A DNA stretch of 19,761 nucleotides from JAZNOL01 sp045580815 (GTDB lineage: Bacteria > Bacillota > Clostridia > RUG12999). The stretch is taken from contig JAZNOL010000015.1 in assembly GCA_045580815.1 (NCBI GenBank), positions 1 to 19,761 on the forward strand. Direction: 5' to 3'. A model generated the notes under the pieces. It was not told the origin of the DNA, did no database searches, and saw nothing but the letters and a program-made list of their open reading frames with translations. Below, one piece after another: positions 1 to 8,800 of the stretch. Numbering within the stretch: position 1 is the first letter of the stretch; each line of letters opens with the position of its first letter. The position numbers were made by a program, and so were the translations under genes.

Positions 1-30
1 AGCAGGCTGCCGAAAGGCAGCCTGCTTTTT
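1..30 (+). terminator. Intrinsic terminator hairpin at left edge
   Basis: A perfect 11-bp stem (arms 1-11 and 16-26) closes on a GAAA tetraloop and is followed by a T run at 27-30. In the plus direction it would end transcription of a gene to the left of the window. It also lies just 12 bases past the stop codon of the minus-strand corA-like gene, so it probably serves both strands; the minus-strand U tract would fall outside the window and cannot be checked. Confidence 0.9.
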
Positions 31-38
31 ACTATTTC

Positions 39-968
39 TTAAAACATATTTTTTCTATTCATAATGATAGCCACAATTATGCACGCAAGAGCAGAAATTC
101 CAACCGGGAACCACCAGAACTGTGCCAACGGCAAGCCGGCAACGTTCATGCCGTAAATACCTGAAATAATCTGCGGCACAGCCATCAAAATTGTGATGGA
201 AGAAAGAAATTTCATCACAATATTAAGGTTGTTTGAAATTATAGAAGCAAAGGCATCCATTGTGCCGCTTAAAATATTGCTGTAAATATTTGACATTTCA
301 ACCGCCTGCTGAATTTCGACAAGAACATCGTCAAGCAAATCTTCATCGTCTTCATAAAGAGGAATAATTTTCCCTCTTGCAATTTTTCGCATTACAAGCT
401 CATTACCACGAAGTGATGTACCAAAATACACAAGCGATTTTTCAAGGTCAAGCAGCTGAATAAGCTCGCTGTTTTTCATTGACCTGTGAGAACGTATTTC
501 TATATCCGATGACAGACGGTTAATCTGTTTAAGATATTGCAGATAACGCGATGCTATGCGATAAAAAACCTGAAGAACAAACCGTGTTTTCATGCGTGTG
601 TTCGCACCTTTAACCATACCTGTCGAAAAAGATTTGAGAATTGTGTTTTCTTTAAGACAAACGGTAATGATACACTCCGGCATAATAACAAAACCAAGCG
701 GAATTGTGGTGTAAATAATATTTTCACCGTCTTTTTCGGCAAGAGGAATGTCCACAATCAAACTTGTTTGTGAATCTTCTTCAATCTCTGCACGGGAAGA
801 TTCCTCCGCATCAAGAGGTGCCCGAAGCAAATCAATGTCTGCTCCGGTGATACAGGCGGCATAGTCGAGCTCATCTTCATCGGGGGCGACTATATTTACC
901 CAGCATCCCGATTCGTATTCTTCAATTTCGGTTACGGACGAATCAACTGTTTTGTAAAAATTAATCAT
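39..968 (-). CDS. corA: CorA-family magnesium/divalent metal transporter
   Basis: This 309-residue protein is a CorA-type channel, which forms a membrane pentamer that imports Mg2+ (some members carry Co2+, Ni2+ or Zn2+). The long N-terminal part is the cytosolic domain. The C-terminus has two membrane helices at about 252-272 and 284-303, joined by the family signature Gly-Met-Asn at 273-275, here in the form YGMN followed by a GLP loop rather than the MPE of classical CorA. The basic tail NRKNMF is typical. The length fits the family. The ATG start is supported by an AGGAGGT ribosome binding site at 977-983. The gene is transcribed alone, divergent from nrdR, from a consensus promoter with a short leader that contains a hairpin. 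The exact metal cannot be told from sequence. Confidence 0.92.
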   Translation of the reverse strand: MINFYKTVDSSVTEIEEYESGCWVNIVAPDEDELDYAACITGADIDLLRAPLDAEESSRAEIEEDSQTSLIVDIPLAEKDGENIIYTTIPLGFVIMPECIITVCLKENTILKSFSTGMVKGANTRMKTRFVLQVFYRIASRYLQYLKQINRLSSDIEIRSHRSMKNSELIQLLDLEKSLVYFGTSLRGNELVMRKIARGKIIPLYEDDEDLLDDVLVEIQQAVEMSNIYSNILSGTMDAFASIISNNLNIVMKFLSSITILMAVPQIISGIYGMNVAGLPLAQFWWFPVGISALACIIVAIIMNRKNMF

Positions 969-998
969 ACAAAATTACCTCCTGTTTACATATTAAAA

Positions 999-1024
999 GC
1001 GCCGAAAGAAAATTTTGCCGGCGC
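999..1024 (-). promoter_or_regulatory. Terminator-like hairpin in the corA leader
   Basis: On the minus strand the arms GCGCCG (1024-1019) and CGGCGC (1004-999) form a GC-rich stem around an A/T-rich loop, followed by TTTTAA. It lies between the predicted transcription start (about 1039) and the ribosome binding site at 977-983, so it may act as an attenuator or a 5' stabilising hairpin. The leader of about 70 nt is too short for an M-box magnesium riboswitch. Confidence 0.5.
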
Positions 1025-1045
1025 ATAAAAAGTTCACCATTTATT

Positions 1046-1074
1046 ATTATACCCCAAAATGCATAATTTGTCAA
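1046..1074 (-). promoter_or_regulatory. Consensus sigma-A promoter for corA
   Basis: Read on the minus strand, a perfect TTGACA (1074-1069) is followed after exactly 17 bp by a perfect TATAAT (1051-1046). Transcription should begin near 1039, giving a leader of about 70 nt before the corA start codon. Confidence 0.85.
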
Positions 1075-1148
1075 TGGTTTTGAAAAAAATAGAAACAATT
1101 ACACAGTTAAATAATTGTTAAATTTTTATAAATAATAATAAAAAACTA

Positions 1149-1177
1149 TTGACTATAATTTGTTTTTATATTAAAAT
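1149..1177 (+). promoter_or_regulatory. Sigma-A promoter for nrdR
   Basis: TTGACT (1149-1154) and TAAAAT (1172-1177) are separated by 17 bp within an extremely AT-rich stretch (about 1080-1200) between the divergent corA and nrdR genes. The nrdR ribosome binding site AAGGTGG follows at 1203-1209. Confidence 0.7.
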
Positions 1178-1217
1178 ATATATAATACAATTTTTTAGGA
1201 CAAGGTGGTAGTTTTTT

Positions 1218-1670
1218 ATGAAATGTCCTTTTTGCGAAAGTGAAGAAAATAAAGTTATAGATTCACGGCAGTCAGAAGAAGGCAATGCCATAAAACGGCG
1301 CAGAGAATGCCTTGAATGCGGCGTGCGGTTTACAACATACGAAAAAATAGAAAGAATGCCTATTGTTGTTGTAAAACGCGATAAAAGTCGTCAACCATTT
1401 GAACGCGAAAAAATTTTAAAAGGGCTTTTGCAAGCTTGTGCAAAACGTCCGGTTTCGCGCAGTGTGCTTGAAAATATTATTGATAAAATTGAGTTTCAGG
1501 TGGCAAACACCCTTGAAAGTGAGGTTTCGAGCGACCAGATAGGAGAAATGGTTCTTCAGCATCTTAAATCTGTTGATGAGGTTGCTTATGTACGGTTTGC
1601 ATCTGTTTACCGTGATTTTGACAATATTGACACTTTTATGAAAGAGCTTTGGGCACTGAAAAAAAGATAA
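1218..1670 (+). CDS. nrdR: Transcriptional repressor NrdR
   Basis: NrdR is the nucleotide-sensing repressor of ribonucleotide reductase genes: it binds NrdR boxes when its ATP-cone is loaded with dATP/ATP. The 150-residue length and layout are standard. An N-terminal zinc ribbon has cysteine pairs C3/C6 and C31/C34, followed by the basic stretch KRRRECLECG, and an ATP-cone domain spans about 49-139 with the conserved VVKRD and VAYVRFASVYRDF segments. The ATG is preceded by AAGGTGG at 1203-1209. No ribonucleotide reductase gene lies in the window, so it acts on targets elsewhere. Downstream, a weak hairpin and 62 bases separate it from the solute-binding lipoprotein, so some read-through into that gene and pcrA is possible. 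Confidence 0.97.
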   Translation: MKCPFCESEENKVIDSRQSEEGNAIKRRRECLECGVRFTTYEKIERMPIVVVKRDKSRQPFEREKILKGLLQACAKRPVSRSVLENIIDKIEFQVANTLESEVSSDQIGEMVLQHLKSVDEVAYVRFASVYRDFDNIDTFMKELWALKKR

Positions 1671-1687
1671 ATAATTAAACAAAAACC

Positions 1688-1713
1688 TGCGCATACAATT
1701 TTTTGTATGCGTA
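1688..1713 (+). terminator. Weak hairpin after nrdR
   Basis: An 11-bp stem (arms 1688-1698 and 1703-1713, one G-T pair) with a TTTT loop lies 17 bases after the nrdR stop. It is followed by ATTTTAA rather than a long T run, so it may be only a partial terminator that lowers expression of the downstream lipoprotein gene. Confidence 0.45.
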
Positions 1714-1732
1714 ATTTTAAGGGCGTGAAAAT

Positions 1733-3355
1733 TTGAAAAAATTTTTAACTATACTTTTAGCATTACTTTTTTTATTGTGCGGATGCAGTAAACCGCCGCA
1801 GACAACACTGTCTGCAACCACGGAAAGCACTCCGTCCAATGCTGTTTATAATCCTGTTAAAAAAAATATGCTCAGCATTTATGCAATCCGTCCGGATACG
1901 CTTAATCCGCTGGCAACAAAATTTGCGGCAAACCGCGATATGCTTTCGCTTGTTTTTGATCCGCTTGTTTCTTGTGACAGCGATTATAATTTAAAAATGA
2001 ACCTTGCAAACGGTTTTCGCATAACCGATGGCGGCAAAAAACTTACCGTTAATTTAAAAAACAACATTATCTGGCATGACGGCAGTAATTTTTCTTCTTC
2101 TGACGTAAAATATACAATGGACTATATAACTCAACTTGGGGATCAATGCTGCTATTTCCAGAACATTTCAAATGTTGTTTCTCACGGTGCTATTAACAGT
2201 CACGAATATATGTTTGAACTTAATGTTCCTGATTCCGGGTTTATTTATTTACTTGATTTTCCCATTATAAAAAATGGAAGTGTCAAAACAACATTTAACG
2301 TAGAAGAGTCCGAAGAACAAGCTCCCAGACAGGAAAATATGCTTAAACCGGATTTTGAGCCAATTGGCACCGGTATGTACATTTTACAGGAAACGGATTT
2401 AAACAAGGATATACAGCTTCTTTCAAACAGCAACTGGCATGGCGGAGTCCCGACAATACCGTCTGTATCTGTCACGCTTATGCCCGATTATGAAACGTTT
2501 TACAGCGGTTTTAAAATGGATAGCATTGATGTTGCCATGACAAGCTATGAAGAATCCGGCAAATTTCGTCTCAGCCCTGCAATAAAACAAAGCTTTTATA
2601 CAACCGGTAAATATGTTTTTTTAGCGGTTAATTTTTCTGATACGCTTTTATCTGACAAAAAAATCCGTCAGATTTTAAACAACATTGTTTCCACAACAAA
2701 TATACAAGGCGAGGTTATTCCCGGATATTCACGAAAATGCGTATCTCCTCTTGAATATGAAACCGACGAGAACAAACTCTCGCTTACACCCGATAACATA
2801 AAAGACGAGCTAGAAAAATACGGTTGCACACCGACAAGCGGATCGCGTGCAAAGGCGGTAAACGGAGTTTCGCATCCGTTTGTGTTCTCTATGCTGGCAA
2901 ACGGCGATGATGCAGTCAAAAAAATGATAGCTGAATATATTGCCGATGCTTTTGTGGAATACGGCATAATGATAAATATATCTTATGCAAACGGCAGCGA
3001 TTTTGCGGAAAAAGCCCGGTCAAGACGCTATGATTTTGTGCTTTGTGAAACAGAACTCTCTCGAAATCGCAATATGAGCCATATGCTTCATTCCGAGGGC
3101 AGTTTAAATATCGGGGGATATGCAAATTCTAAAACAGATGAGCTTGTGTGGCTTGCAAACACATCAGAAGATATAGAAACACGCAACCGGCTTATGTCAG
3201 AAGTAAACAGCATTTTCAAGGAGGATATTCCTCATATTCCGCTGTTTTTTTACAATGATGCGGTGCTTTACGACGAAACTCACATTGAAACAGTATTCCC
3301 CGGTGCTATGGGGCGTGAATACGACGGTGTTTATATGTGGCGGATGAAACAATAA
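1733..3355 (+). CDS. ABC transporter solute-binding lipoprotein, oligopeptide/nickel (SBP_bac_5) type
   Basis: This 540-residue lipoprotein would sit on the outer face of the membrane and deliver peptides or similar ligands to an ABC importer. A signal peptide (residues 1-17) ends in the lipobox L-C-G-C with Cys18 as the lipidation site, followed by a Ser/Thr/Pro-rich linker. The body follows the DppA/OppA-like family 5 pattern: an early RPDTLNPL segment, LVFDPLV, WHDGSNFSSSDVKYTMDYI, and a C-terminal segment IFKEDIPHIPLFFYND. The start is TTG at 1733, supported by AAGGG at 1719-1723; the nearby GTG at 1725 is not usable because it runs into a stop. No permease or ATPase genes are adjacent, so it is an orphan binding protein or works with a remote transporter. 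Its stop codon overlaps the ribosome binding site of the helicase gene. Confidence 0.85.
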   Translation: MKKFLTILLALLFLLCGCSKPPQTTLSATTESTPSNAVYNPVKKNMLSIYAIRPDTLNPLATKFAANRDMLSLVFDPLVSCDSDYNLKMNLANGFRITDGGKKLTVNLKNNIIWHDGSNFSSSDVKYTMDYITQLGDQCCYFQNISNVVSHGAINSHEYMFELNVPDSGFIYLLDFPIIKNGSVKTTFNVEESEEQAPRQENMLKPDFEPIGTGMYILQETDLNKDIQLLSNSNWHGGVPTIPSVSVTLMPDYETFYSGFKMDSIDVAMTSYEESGKFRLSPAIKQSFYTTGKYVFLAVNFSDTLLSDKKIRQILNNIVSTTNIQGEVIPGYSRKCVSPLEYETDENKLSLTPDNIKDELEKYGCTPTSGSRAKAVNGVSHPFVFSMLANGDDAVKKMIAEYIADAFVEYGIMINISYANGSDFAEKARSRRYDFVLCETELSRNRNMSHMLHSEGSLNIGGYANSKTDELVWLANTSEDIETRNRLMSEVNSIFKEDIPHIPLFFYNDAVLYDETHIETVFPGAMGREYDGVYMWRMKQ

Positions 3356-3360
3356 AGGAG
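3354..3360 (+). promoter_or_regulatory. Ribosome binding site deciding the GTG start of pcrA
   Basis: AAAGGAG overlaps the TAA stop (3353-3355) of the upstream lipoprotein gene and lies 7 bases before the GTG at 3368. The arrangement points to translational coupling of the two genes. Confidence 0.8.
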
Positions 3361-3367
3361 AAACGCG

Positions 3368-5827
3368 GTGAACAGTTCACTTTTAACACAGTTTAACGAA
3401 ATAAAACGGACTTTGCTCGAAAACGAGTTCAGCAAACTTAACGATATGCAAAAAAAAGCGGTGTTTACATCGAAAGGGCATATGCTTATTCTGGCGGGTG
3501 CCGGCAGCGGAAAAACCACAACTGTTGTAAATAAAATAACTTATATGCTTAAATACGGCGAAGCATATGCTGATTTTGATGTGCTTCCTGATGCTGTTGA
3601 TGAAAACACCATAGAATATATGCGTGCTTTTGCGGATGCAGGGGAAAAACCCGACGATTTTATAATTCCGCTTATCCGGAAAAATCCTGTAAGAGCCTAT
3701 AACGTGCTTGCGTTTACATTTACAAATAAAGCTGCCAACGAAATGAAAGAAAGAATTACCGCTATTGTCGGTGCGGCGGCAAATGATATGTGGATTGGCA
3801 CGTTCCATTCCATGTGCATACGTATTTTGCGCCGCAATCTGGAGCATCTGCCCGGCTACAACAGCAACTTTGTAATTTACGATACAGCTGACCAGCAGAC
3901 ACTTATGAAGGTTTGTCTTGCCGAAATGGATTTAAGCGAAAAACTTTTTGCCCCCAAAGAAATACTCGGCAAAATCGGCAGAGCCAAAGATAAGCTGATT
4001 ACTCCCGAAATGTACATAGCGGAGGCAAAAGATTTCAGAGAGAAAAAAATAGGCGAAATTTATGCTTATTACCAGAAAAAACTTCGTGGTTACAATGCCC
4101 TTGATTTTGATGATATAATTAATCACACGGTGTACATTCTCAAAAATTTTGAAGATGTGCGTGATTATTATACTTCAAAATTCAAATATGTGCTTGTTGA
4201 CGAGTATCAGGACACAAACAAAGCCCAGTACGAGCTGATTTCTTTGCTTTGCGAAAAAGGCAACCTGTGTGTTGTAGGTGACGACGACCAGTCGATTTAC
4301 GCATGGCGTGGAGCGGATATTCAGAACATTATTGATTTTGAAAAGAATTATAAAGACTGCCGTGTAATCAAGCTTGAGCAGAATTACCGTTCAACACAGA
4401 ATATTCTTGATGCGGCAAATACGGTTATTTTAAACAACGAAAACCGCAAGGGAAAGAACCTTTGGACAAGTGCTGGTAAAGGCGATAAAATCAGTATATA
4501 TCATGCATCCGATGACCGTGACGAGGCAGAACACGCAATTGAAATTGTATCGCAACTTTGTGAAAAAGAAAATATGAAGTATTCAGATTTTGCGTTTCTT
4601 TATCGCAACCACAGCCTGTCACGAGTGATTGAGGACACCCTTGTGCGAAGCGGTATTGCTTACAAAATCATCGGTGGTGTGCGTTTCTATGAACGCAAAG
4701 AAATCAAGGATGTGCTGGCATATATTCACGCCATTGTCAATCCGGCAGATGATATAAGCATCCGTCGTATAATAAACTTCCCCAGACGAGGCATCGGAGA
4801 TACATCCGTTGATGCACTTGCCGAAATTTCCGAAAGTACGGGACTGGGTTTTCTTGAAATAATCCGCAGTGACCGTATTGAAGAGTTGGGCAGGGCAAGA
4901 AAGAGTCTTGCTTCATTTGCCGAATCTATGCGGATTTTATCGGATTTCGCCGCTGACCACAAGGCTTCGGAGCTGATTTCTAAAATTGTTGAAGAAACCG
5001 GTATGGTTGAGGAGTACATGAAAGAGGGCGAAATCGAAGGCGCAACAAGGCTTGAAAATATTGATGAGCTTATTTCTGTTGCGGCAGAGCTTGAAGAAAA
5101 CGGTGAAATTGAAACGATAAACGAATTTCTTGAATACACCGCACTCATTACAGATACAGATGTCTCGGACGAAAATTCCGATGCTGTTACGCTGATGACT
5201 ATCCATGCGGCAAAAGGACTGGAATTTCCGGTGGTTTTTGTTACCGGAATGGAAGAGGGAATTTTCCCGAAAGATGACCCGAATGAGGCAGACGGCAAAA
5301 AAATTGAAGAAGAACGTCGCCTGTGTTATGTTGCAATAACAAGAGCAAAAGCAAAGCTGTTTCTGTCAAGAGCCTGCAAACGTATGATGTACGGCAAATA
5401 TATGAACAACTTTGAATCAAGATTTTTAGAAGAGCTTCCCACCGAGCTGACCGAGGAAAAATATGCTTCATTTATTGATAATGACCGCGGATTTTCAGCC
5501 GGCAAAAAACAATGGGGAGAAAACTCATGGGGTGGCGGCTTTGAGTCGTCATCTGCTGTTAAAACAACCGAAGGCGTTTATATGCCCAAAGAGAAAACCT
5601 TTGATTTCATGAAAACACCTGTATCGCCAAAACCGTCAACCATCCCCAATTTTGGCAAAAGCTCTGCAAACGAGAGTTTTTCTGCCGGAGACAGAGTTTT
5701 ACACCCCAAGTTCGGAGCAGGCATGGTAACCGGTGTTTCGGGCAACGGCAAAATGACAATCCTTGCAATTAATTTTGATTCCTGTGGTGCAAAAAGCATC
5801 ATTTCAACAGCAGTATCAAAACTTTAA
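3368..5827 (+). CDS. pcrA: ATP-dependent DNA helicase, PcrA/UvrD type
   Basis: This 819-residue superfamily 1A 3'-5' helicase would unwind DNA in repair and plasmid replication and clear recombinase or stalled RNA polymerase. All motifs are visible: Walker A GAGSGKTT (44-51), motif Ia FTFTNKAANEM (116-126), motif II DEYQD (278-282), motif III GDDDQSIYAWRG (304-315), motif IV QNYRST (338-343), then the VTLMTIHAAKGLEF motif V and the ERRLCYVAITRAK motif VI. The C-terminus (AGDRVLHPKFGAGMV...) is the Tudor-like domain that contacts RNA polymerase, typical of PcrA/UvrD and absent from Rep. An acidic insertion of roughly 37 residues lies between motifs I and Ia (about 61-108), longer than in Bacillus PcrA. 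It starts at GTG 12 bases after the lipoprotein gene and ends before a strong terminator. Confidence 0.95.
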   Translation: MNSSLLTQFNEIKRTLLENEFSKLNDMQKKAVFTSKGHMLILAGAGSGKTTTVVNKITYMLKYGEAYADFDVLPDAVDENTIEYMRAFADAGEKPDDFIIPLIRKNPVRAYNVLAFTFTNKAANEMKERITAIVGAAANDMWIGTFHSMCIRILRRNLEHLPGYNSNFVIYDTADQQTLMKVCLAEMDLSEKLFAPKEILGKIGRAKDKLITPEMYIAEAKDFREKKIGEIYAYYQKKLRGYNALDFDDIINHTVYILKNFEDVRDYYTSKFKYVLVDEYQDTNKAQYELISLLCEKGNLCVVGDDDQSIYAWRGADIQNIIDFEKNYKDCRVIKLEQNYRSTQNILDAANTVILNNENRKGKNLWTSAGKGDKISIYHASDDRDEAEHAIEIVSQLCEKENMKYSDFAFLYRNHSLSRVIEDTLVRSGIAYKIIGGVRFYERKEIKDVLAYIHAIVNPADDISIRRIINFPRRGIGDTSVDALAEISESTGLGFLEIIRSDRIEELGRARKSLASFAESMRILSDFAADHKASELISKIVEETGMVEEYMKEGEIEGATRLENIDELISVAAELEENGEIETINEFLEYTALITDTDVSDENSDAVTLMTIHAAKGLEFPVVFVTGMEEGIFPKDDPNEADGKKIEEERRLCYVAITRAKAKLFLSRACKRMMYGKYMNNFESRFLEELPTELTEEKYASFIDNDRGFSAGKKQWGENSWGGGFESSSAVKTTEGVYMPKEKTFDFMKTPVSPKPSTIPNFGKSSANESFSAGDRVLHPKFGAGMVTGVSGNGKMTILAINFDSCGAKSIISTAVSKL

Positions 5828-5833
5828 AATTAT

Positions 5834-5876
5834 GGGCTGTAGTAAAATGCAAGCATTTTACTACAGCCCTCTTTTT
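5834..5876 (+). terminator. Strong terminator between convergent pcrA and polC
   Basis: A perfect 17-bp stem (arms 5834-5850 and 5853-5869, GGGCTG...CAGCCC) is followed by TCTTTTT. It ends pcrA and also lies just past the stop of the minus-strand polC, so it is probably bidirectional. It is very similar to the hairpin at 14543-14578. Confidence 0.93.
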
Positions 5877-5881
5877 ATTCA

Positions 5882-8800
5882 TTAAAATAATGTAAGCTGG
5901 TCGGTTTCTGTCCAGCCGTCAAAAATGTTCTGACCACGCATAAGCTCAATAACTGTTTTTGAAATTTTTGCCCGTTCACGCAAATCCTGAATGCTGAAAA
6001 ATTCGCCCTCCTGCCGTGCGGCAACAATGCTTTCCGCCGCATTTATGCCAAGACCGGGCAATGCATTAAGCGGTGGCAGTATGCCGTCTTCTGTGGGCAT
6101 GAATTTTTTTGCATCCGATTTATAAATATCAATTTGTGTGAACTTAAATCCTCTGGCGTACATTTCGTTGCAAAGCTCCAAAATGGTGATAACGTTTTTC
6201 TCTTTTGCCGATGGGTTGGGAATTTCGTTGAATTTCTTTAAGTTTTCTTTTATATGCTCATGCGAACCCGTCATGATTTCAGAGTCAAACTCGTCTGCAC
6301 GCACCGTAAAATATGTTGCATAGAACTCTTTTGGATAATACACCTTAAAATACGCCACACGAAGTGCCATTGTAACATACGCCACGGCATGTCCTTTGGG
6401 GAACATATATTTTATCTTTTTGCAAGACTCAATGTACCATTCGGGAACATCGTGAGCACGCATTTCTTCAACAACACCCTCCGGCCAGGGCTTGCCCTTG
6501 TGGATAACGCCCTTACGCACAACCTCCATAAACTTAAACGCCAGTTTCGGCTCAAGTCCTTTATAAATAAGGTATGTCATAATATCGTCACGGGTACAGA
6601 TGGCGTCTTTAAGGGTGATTGTGCCGCTTTTAATAAGGTCCTGAGCATTGTTGAGCCACACGTCTGTACCGTGCGAAAGTCCCGACAGACGCACAAGGTC
6701 AGCCATGCATGAGGGTTGGGTGTCAACAAGCATCTTTCGTGCAAATGATGTGCCGAACTCGGGGATGCCGTAGCTGCCTGTCTGACTACCGATTTCTTCG
6801 GGAGTAACACCAAGTGCTTTGGTGGAAGTGAAGATGCTTATTACATCTTTGTTACCTATATCAATAGATTGCGGGTCAACACCGGTTAAGTCCTGAAGCA
6901 TCTTGATTACCGTAGGGTCATCGTGACCAAGCTCGTCAAGTTTAAGCAGTCTGCCCGAAATTGAATGGTAGTCGAAATGAGTTGTAATAATATCGCTTTC
7001 CACATCGTCTGCCGGGTGCTGAACAGGGCAGAAGCTGTGAATGTCCTCACCTCTGGGCACAACCATTATGCCGCCGGGATGCTGACCTGTTGTACGTTTT
7101 ACGCCTGTACAGCCCTGTGTGAGACGGTCGATTTCTGCCGCTGACGGGTTAAGACCGCGTTTTTCAAGATATTTTTTAACAAAACCGTAAGCGGTTTTTT
7201 CCGCAACAGTACCGATTGTTCCGGCTTTAAAGGTGTAACCCTCACCAAAAAGTGTTTCGGTAAATTTATGAATACGGGGCTGATATTCGCCTGAAAAGTT
7301 AAGGTCAATATCAGGCTCTTTGTCGCCGTCAAAGCCAAGAAACGTTTCAAAGGGAATATCATAACCGTCTTTTTTATACATAGTGCCACAGATGGGGCAT
7401 GGTTTATCCTCCATGTCAACGCCCATCGCCGCACTTCCGTCGGTTATAAACTCGCTGTGCTTGCATTTCGGGCATACATAGTGGGCAACAAGAGAGTTAA
7501 CCTCGGTGATACTGAGCAAAAAGGCTACAAATGACGAACCAACCGAGCCCCTCGAGCCTACCAGATAACCGTCTTCAAGGGATTTCCACACCAGTTTCTG
7601 GGCGATTATATAAAGCACCGCATAACCGTGTTTTATAATGGAATCAAGCTCGCGGTCCATGCGTTTTTTAACAATTTCAGGCAATGGGTCGCCGTAAATA
7701 TCAAGTGCCTTTTTCATAGAAATATTTACAATATCTTCATCAGCACCATCCATTGTGGGGGTGTGTGCCTCGTCGGGCAGAAGCTGAATTTTTTCTATCA
7801 TATCGGCAATAAGGTTTGTATTTTCAACAACAACCTCATATGCGGTTTCTTCGCCCAGATATGCAAATTCTTCAAGCATTTCTTCGGTTGTTCTGAAATA
7901 CAGCGGTGCCTGATAATCAGCATCCTCAAAGCCTTGGGAATCCATAAGCACACGTCTGAAAACCTCATCCTGCGGATCCATAAAATGCACGTCGCAGGTT
8001 GCAACAACCGGCTTGCCGAGAGTTTTGCCAAGCTGAACAATACGTTTGTTGTATTCTTCAAGCTGTTTTACGCCGCTGACTCTGCCGCTGCGAACCATAA
8101 ACATATTGTTGCCGGTGGGCTGAATTTCCAGATAATCATAAAACGATGCAATCTCTTCAAGCACCTTTTGTTTTTTGCCGTCAAGCATGGCTCGGTAAAG
8201 CTCGCCAGCCTCACACGCCGAGCCTATAATAAGTCCCTCACGGTATTTGTTTATGAGGCTTCTTGGCACAACAGGTCTTGAATGGAAATATTTAAGATGG
8301 GATTCTGAAATTATATGATAAAGGTTTTCAAGCCCCTGTTTGTTTTTTGCAAGAAAAATAATATGATGGTTTTTCGGTTTCTTTTTGCCGTTTGTGCTGA
8401 GTGCCACATTTATATCGTCAAGATTTTCAATATTCATATCTGCAAGCATATTGAAACAGTATTTTAAAATTTCGGCTGTTGCCTCAGCATCGTCAACAGC
8501 TCTGTGGTGGTTCATCAGATTTATGTTGAGCTTTTTAACCATTGCCGCAAGACCGTGACGGCTCTGGTCGGGGAAAAGTGCACGGCAAAGTTCAAGTGTG
8601 TCAAGATAACAGAAATTAAATTCTGTTTCAAGCCGTCCTGCTGCCACACGCATAAATCCCACATCAAAGTTTGCGTTGTGGGCAACAAGCACACAGCCTT
8701 TTGAAAACTCAAGAAAACCACGCACAGCCTCGGCTTCCTCGGGAGCATCTTTGACCATATCGTCCGTAATGCTAGTAAGCTCGGAAATATTGTCCGGAAT

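Noticed and set aside
969..1074. M-box magnesium riboswitch upstream of corA
   Set aside because: The predicted leader is only about 70 nt and the conserved M-box stems are not visible.
4726..5298. 190-residue open frame on the minus strand
   Set aside because: It lies fully inside the pcrA coding region, is Ser/Ile-rich low-complexity sequence as expected of an antisense shadow, and has no ribosome binding site.
7628..8281. 217-residue open frame on the plus strand inside polC
   Set aside because: PolC is unmistakable on the other strand here; this frame has no family signal and reads as a Cys/His/Phe-rich shadow.
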